Origin: Dyadobacter sediminis
GTDB lineage: Bacteria > Bacteroidota > Bacteroidia > Cytophagales > Spirosomataceae
Reading direction: 5' to 3'
Assembly: GCF_005860765.1 (NCBI RefSeq)
Contig: NZ_VCEI01000025.1
Location: 992,001 to 1,056,000, forward strand
DNA length: 64,000 bases
Part shown: positions 60,279-64,000 of the stretch, one piece after another
Layout: the number at the start of each line of letters is the position of its first letter
How positions within the stretch are numbered: position 1 is the stretch's first letter
Notes under the pieces: model-generated
What the model saw: only the letters and a program-made list of their open reading frames with translations
Told to the model about the DNA's origin: nothing
Databases searched by the model: none
Program-made: the position numbers and the translations under genes

Positions 60279-61103
60279 TCATTTATAATCCGATACATTG
60301 ATCTGATTGCCTTCACGTACGCTTCCGGTCTGCAGTCCGATGAGGTTCTGGCCGAAAAGGACGCTGCGTTCGTGCTTTCTGAAAGTTGCCAAGGTTTTTA
60401 AAGGTTCGCGGCCTTTGATGCCGGTTTGCTGGTCAACAGTTGTGAGGACACAACGTTCACATGGCTTCGCCACATGAAATGCCACGTTTCCGATCTGAAT
60501 ATACTTCCATGCATCTTCTGCAAATGGTGCGGTGCCCGAAACCACGAAGTTGGGCCGGAAACGGTTCATCTCGACGGGCTGTTCCATTCTGCTGTTCAGC
60601 TCCTGAAGCGATGCTTCTGAAATGAGCAGATAAGGAAAATCGTCTGCAAAGCTGAGCGTGGCATCCGGTTCCGCATTCTGTGCGTTCATCCGGCGGTTTG
60701 AAGAAGCGGTCATTTCTACAATCCGGACTTTCTTTTCAAGCTTTTCGGAAAGCCAGGCGTCGGCTTCATCACAAATCGTATAGGCCTTAACGGAATCCTT
60801 CCAGACTTTTACCAGCAAAGCTTCATCCGAAACACGTGTAAAAGGAACCAGAATTTCATTTGACGGATCAGACCGGGATGAAAGCAGCAAGCCGAGATCA
60901 TGAAAAAATACAGTTATGGTTGCCATTTTCGGATTGGTACGCTGCGTAAGAAAAAGCCCGTTTTCATCCACGATCATCCAGCGACGGTCATATTTCAATC
61001 CTCTTTCTTCGGCATAGGATTCTGTAAGACGAATTCCGCCCAGCGATTTTACCGGATAAATCCATATTTCGGTCAGCAGTATTGGCACAGAATTAGCATC
61101 CAT
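60279..61103 (-). CDS. MOSC domain protein (YcbX/mARC-like)
   Basis: The start at 61103 (MDANSVPILLTEIWIYPVKSLGGI) gives 274 residues; the longer open frame upstream covers the divergent promoter and is rejected. The N-terminal MOSC beta-barrel (IYPVKSLGGIRLTESYAEERGLKYDRRWMIVDENG) precedes the MOSC domain with the molybdenum-cofactor cysteine region PCERCVLTTVDQQTG (about residues 214-228) and GQNLIG. The family reduces N-hydroxylated compounds with an electron donor. It is divergent from an FAD/NAD(P)-binding gene, 121 bp away. Confidence 0.92.
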   Translation of the reverse strand: MDANSVPILLTEIWIYPVKSLGGIRLTESYAEERGLKYDRRWMIVDENGLFLTQRTNPKMATITVFFHDLGLLLSSRSDPSNEILVPFTRVSDEALLVKVWKDSVKAYTICDEADAWLSEKLEKKVRIVEMTASSNRRMNAQNAEPDATLSFADDFPYLLISEASLQELNSRMEQPVEMNRFRPNFVVSGTAPFAEDAWKYIQIGNVAFHVAKPCERCVLTTVDQQTGIKGREPLKTLATFRKHERSVLFGQNLIGLQTGSVREGNQINVSDYK

Positions 61104-61224
61104 GAGAGTAATGAAGATAACAGTATACAAATAAAGCAGCAATGTCGATAGGGAAAGTGAGAACAGCAAAAGGTTTGATCTGTAAAATGCTTTCAATTCG
61201 GCATTGCAGTTACTAAAAAACCTC

Positions 61225-62946
61225 ATGATCACAGAAAAAGGGAAGAAGCGTATTGCTATTCTGGGCGGCGGTCCCAGTGCGCTGTTTATGTACAAAAGAA
61301 TCGTTGAAGCAAACAGGAATGATCTGGAAATCCACATTTTTGAATCCAAGAGAACACTTGGATCCGGAATGCCTTACAGCCCGGAAGGCGCTAACGACGA
61401 ACATGTTACGAATGTTTCCGATAGTGAAATCCCGGAAATCGTCACTTCGGTGAAAAAGTGGATCCAGACCGTTTCGGATGAAGAGCTGGCGAAGTTCAAC
61501 GTAAGAAAGAAAGATTTCAACGAGATGAAAGTGCTGCCCCGGCTGCTGTTCGGACAATATCTTGCTGCTCAGTTCGATATGCTGGTAAAAAATGGAAGAA
61601 ATGCCGGCATGGAAACAGAGATCCATTTCGAAAGCAAAGTTGTGGATATTGCCGATGATCCCGCCTGTGGAAAAGTGAAAATCGAGGTAAGCGGAAAAGA
61701 GCAGCAGGAGTTCGACTGTGTAATCGTTTGTACAGGGCACAATTGGCCGATGGAGCATGAAGGTAAAATTTCAGGGTATTTTGATTCGCCTTACCCGCCT
61801 TCCAAGCTGAAAATGAAGCTAAATCATGCGGTTGCGCTGAAAGGTGCTTCCCTGACAGCCATTGATGCCATCCGGACGCTTGCGCGCAGCAACGGAAATT
61901 TTCACAGACAGGATAACGGCAAAGTTTCCTATGAACCTTCCGCAGACAGTCCTGATTTCAAACTGGTGATGCATTCCGTACACGGGATGCTTCCTGCGGT
62001 CCGTTTTCATCTGGAAGAGCCGCTGTTATCCGGGGATTCCTTGCTGAGTCATGAAGAAATTGAAAAGAACATGGCGGAAAACGGCGGGTTTCTGTCGCTG
62101 GATTATTTATTTGAAAAAGACTTTAAAGACCGTTTCAGGAAAAAGGATGCCAAATTTTACAATTTCATCAAGGATAAAAACCTGGAAGAATTTGTAGAAT
62201 CCATGATGGCGCAACGAGAGAATGCCAAGCCTTTCGCGCTTTTCAAAGCCGAATACCTGGAAGCGGAGCAATCCATCAAAAAAGAGGAATCCATTTACTG
62301 GAAGGAAATGCTTGCTGTGCTCAGTTTTGCGATCAATTATCCGGCCAAGTACTTTTCAGCCGAAGACATGCAGCGGCATCAGAAAGTCCTTATGCCGTTG
62401 ATTTCCATTGTCATCGCTTTTGTTCCGCAAAGTTCATGCGAAGAGCTGCTTGCACTGTATGACGCCGGAAAGCTGGACATTATTTCGGTTGAAAAAGACA
62501 GCAGCGCAAAGCCTGAAAAAAAAGGCGGCGTTACATACCATTATGCTGGTGAACCCGATCCGGAGCAGTCGGTATATTACAATACGTTCGTTAATTGCGT
62601 TGGTCAGCCGCATTTGTCTTTTGATGATTTTCCGTTTAAAAGTCTCGTTGCAAACCAAACGGTAAGTCCGGCGCAAATCAGGTTTAAATCAAATGAAGCC
62701 GGCAGTACGGAATGGAACCAGGGAAATGAAAAGGTAGTAAAAGCTGCGGACGGCGCATTTTATCTCAATGTTCCCGGCATCACAATCAACGACTATTTCC
62801 AGGTTGTGAGTCAGGATGGAAAAGCAAACGACCGGGTTTTTATGATGGCGGTGCCTTATATCGGAGGCTACAATCCTGATTATTCGGGACTGGATTTCTG
62901 CGAACAGGCATCCGCGAATATAGCGGAATGTATTTTTAAAAGTTAG
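61225..62946 (+). CDS. FAD/NAD(P)-binding protein (FAD_NAD_binding_9-like)
   Basis: ATG 61225 (MITEKGKKRIAILGGGPSALFMY) is preferred over TTG 61204. The 573-residue protein has the dinucleotide motif AILGGGPSALFMY (about residues 10-22), HIFESKRTLGSGMPYS (about 37-52) and IVCTGHNWPMEHEG (about 171-184). The rest is a large alpha-helical and oxidoreductase-like region ending in AVPYIGGYNPDYSGLDFC. Similar proteins are annotated as FAD/NAD(P)-binding, with no defined substrate. Its divergent partner is the MOSC gene. Confidence 0.85.
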   Translation: MITEKGKKRIAILGGGPSALFMYKRIVEANRNDLEIHIFESKRTLGSGMPYSPEGANDEHVTNVSDSEIPEIVTSVKKWIQTVSDEELAKFNVRKKDFNEMKVLPRLLFGQYLAAQFDMLVKNGRNAGMETEIHFESKVVDIADDPACGKVKIEVSGKEQQEFDCVIVCTGHNWPMEHEGKISGYFDSPYPPSKLKMKLNHAVALKGASLTAIDAIRTLARSNGNFHRQDNGKVSYEPSADSPDFKLVMHSVHGMLPAVRFHLEEPLLSGDSLLSHEEIEKNMAENGGFLSLDYLFEKDFKDRFRKKDAKFYNFIKDKNLEEFVESMMAQRENAKPFALFKAEYLEAEQSIKKEESIYWKEMLAVLSFAINYPAKYFSAEDMQRHQKVLMPLISIVIAFVPQSSCEELLALYDAGKLDIISVEKDSSAKPEKKGGVTYHYAGEPDPEQSVYYNTFVNCVGQPHLSFDDFPFKSLVANQTVSPAQIRFKSNEAGSTEWNQGNEKVVKAADGAFYLNVPGITINDYFQVVSQDGKANDRVFMMAVPYIGGYNPDYSGLDFCEQASANIAECIFKS

Positions 62947-63217
62947 TAAAAAGCGGCCGTACTGAGCGTAGTTGAAAATTTTGCAGGTTGTATTTGTTTC
63001 TGGCAAATAGTGGCTGTGGAGTTTTTGACTGCGTTTTGGGACGGGGATTTTTGATCAGAGTTAGTTGTTTTTGGTCATGGATTGTCATTTATTGTAATGG
63101 GTTGTCAGGGATTGTTTGTTTAGGGTTATTGATTACCGATTATTTTTGGGAAGGGTTATTGACAGTTGTTAGAGGATGATGAGTAGGATTGAATTTTACG
63201 GTTTTTCCTGTTCCCGT

Positions 63218-64000
63218 TTATTTCAGGTACGGTGTGGCTTCCATGATTTTGAATGCAGGGTCGTCGCGGAAAATACTTTGAAGTGAACCGATGTGGGCCT
63301 GTCCGATCACAACAAGAATACGTCTGGACTGCTGCTTCAATTGTGTCGTCACAATGTTTGAATAAATTTTATAGTCCCGGTTTTTAAAAATCGACGTCAG
63401 TTCGGCACCGATGTATTTCGGGTTTACAAAAGCAGTATCCACCAAGGCATCCGGATTGGTAAATTTTCCATTGGTTACGCGCGAAGGCATGATGTAACGC
63501 AGATGGTGCGTTTTCTGGATAATTTCAGGCTGATTCAGAAAAAGAATATAATCTCCGATAGAAAGGCTGCCGTCCTGAATTTTTGCAAGTTGCGCCCTGG
63601 CCATATTTCTGACCTGCATTCCTTCTTCCTTGTACATATCAATATTCTCACCATTGCTCAGTATACTTTGTGAAGTCCCGCCGGGTGCATTGACGCCGTA
63701 TACTTTTTTCAGTTTCAGGTTTTTTGCAATGTTAAAGGCCAGTTGATAGGACTCTGATCTTCCGTCCGGAAGCGTACTCAGCTGCAACTGGTTACTGGTG
63801 AACAGATTATAAATGCTGTCGAGCTCCGGCTGTTCCTCGGGCAGCCGTTCCACAGCGATCATATCCGGCTGGAACTTCTGAATACGCTCGGCAATCAAAG
63901 CGATTTCCTTTTGCCGCTGAGGCGAAAGCACATCCGTATTCCTGTTGTCCTTTTTGTAAAGCTGTTGAAAATGATCACAGCCAAGAAGCATTATTTCGGT
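63218..64000 (-). CDS. DUF5694 family protein, 5' end beyond window
   Basis: The frame is open through the right edge; the first visible residues are TEIMLLGCDHFQQLY, matching the first strand of DUF5694 (usually near V-M-[IL]-L-G-[ST]-x-H-F), so the start lies outside the window. About 260 residues are visible, including MIAVERLPEEQPELDSIY, MYKEEGMQVRNMARAQL and RRILVVIGQAHIGSLQSIF, where the conserved Glu and His of this TraB/GumN-like group lie. Function unknown. The gap before it (62947-63217) is T/G-rich with short direct repeats (AGGGTTATTGA at about 63121 and 63153) and no gene seen. Confidence 0.85.
   Translation of the reverse strand, partial: TEIMLLGCDHFQQLYKKDNRNTDVLSPQRQKEIALIAERIQKFQPDMIAVERLPEEQPELDSIYNLFTSNQLQLSTLPDGRSESYQLAFNIAKNLKLKKVYGVNAPGGTSQSILSNGENIDMYKEEGMQVRNMARAQLAKIQDGSLSIGDYILFLNQPEIIQKTHHLRYIMPSRVTNGKFTNPDALVDTAFVNPKYIGAELTSIFKNRDYKIYSNIVTTQLKQQSRRILVVIGQAHIGSLQSIFRDDPAFKIMEATPYLK

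Noticed and set aside
60279..61349. Longer MOSC protein starting at 61349
   Set aside because: The extra N-terminus reads through the divergent promoter and the first codons of the opposite gene; 61103 starts exactly at the MOSC barrel.
1..64000. tRNA or rRNA genes, integrase attachment sites, toxin-antitoxin pairs or a prophage
   Set aside because: None was recognised on either strand when reading through the window; absence by eye is not proof.

Overview
The window looks like a chromosomal segment of an aerobic, soil- or plant-type Bacteroidota, most likely order Cytophagales (Dyadobacter/Spirosoma-like). The evidence is four TonB-dependent receptors with carboxypeptidase-regulatory N-termini, a SusC/SusD pair with a FecI/FecR-type sigma/anti-sigma pair, DUF4249 and VCBS/UnbV lipoproteins, Bacteroidota -7 elements of the form TAnnTTTG, and little use of Shine-Dalgarno sequences. 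No rRNA, tRNA, CRISPR array or intact insertion sequence was seen. The order assignment is inference from gene content, not from a marker gene.

Layout. 0-2 kb: the N-terminal part of a PIG-L deacetylase (cut by the window edge) and a zinc-ribbon remnant of an IS1595-type transposase. 2-4.2 kb: an Rrf2 regulator, a TSUP (TauE/SafE) permease and an ACT-like small protein, linked by a repeated 15-bp near-palindrome that may be the Rrf2 operator. 4.5-12.7 kb: a beta-propeller phytase behind its TonB-dependent receptor, an LpxH-like phosphoesterase, polyphosphate kinase and small hypotheticals; much of this stretch concerns phosphate. 12.9-16.5 kb: a TPP-riboswitch-led thiamine operon, thiS-tenI-thiE-thiG-thiH, with neither thiC nor thiF. 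16.7-20 kb: a hypothetical gene, a Tat-exported SDR, a DUF983 protein and an AraC regulator.

20.3-28.1 kb is an iron/siderophore locus: a siderophore-type receptor and ApbE flavin transferase face a convergent group of ankyrin protein, DUF2271 protein and PepSY-flavodoxin-reductase. The DUF2271 protein carries a TGAS sequence matching the core of ApbE flavinylation sites, so the set reads as a trans-envelope electron route to a periplasmic flavoprotein, probably for ferric-siderophore reduction. 28.4-42.7 kb is mixed housekeeping and accessory content: a RibD/DHFR-like protein, a porin, DUF486 and DUF418 membrane proteins, a receptor-DUF4249 pair, a lone acyl carrier protein, an AraC-SDR-Atu4866 group, a hydrolase, an AI-2E-type permease and a single-domain response regulator.

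43.1-48.1 kb contains a 1.13-kb tandem duplication of a two-domain lipoprotein gene complete with its promoter region and terminator; one copy is frameshifted. A second frameshifted gene, a serine hydrolase, lies nearby. 49.0-59.7 kb is a surface-signalling nutrient uptake operon (ECF sigma, FecR, STN-SusC, SusD, small exported protein, 1181-residue VCBS/UnbV lipoprotein) with no glycosidase. 59.7-60.2 kb is an intergenic array of hairpin-bearing ~110-bp repeats arranged as two 220-bp dimers. The window closes with a divergent MOSC / FAD-NAD(P)-binding pair and a DUF5694 gene cut by the right edge.
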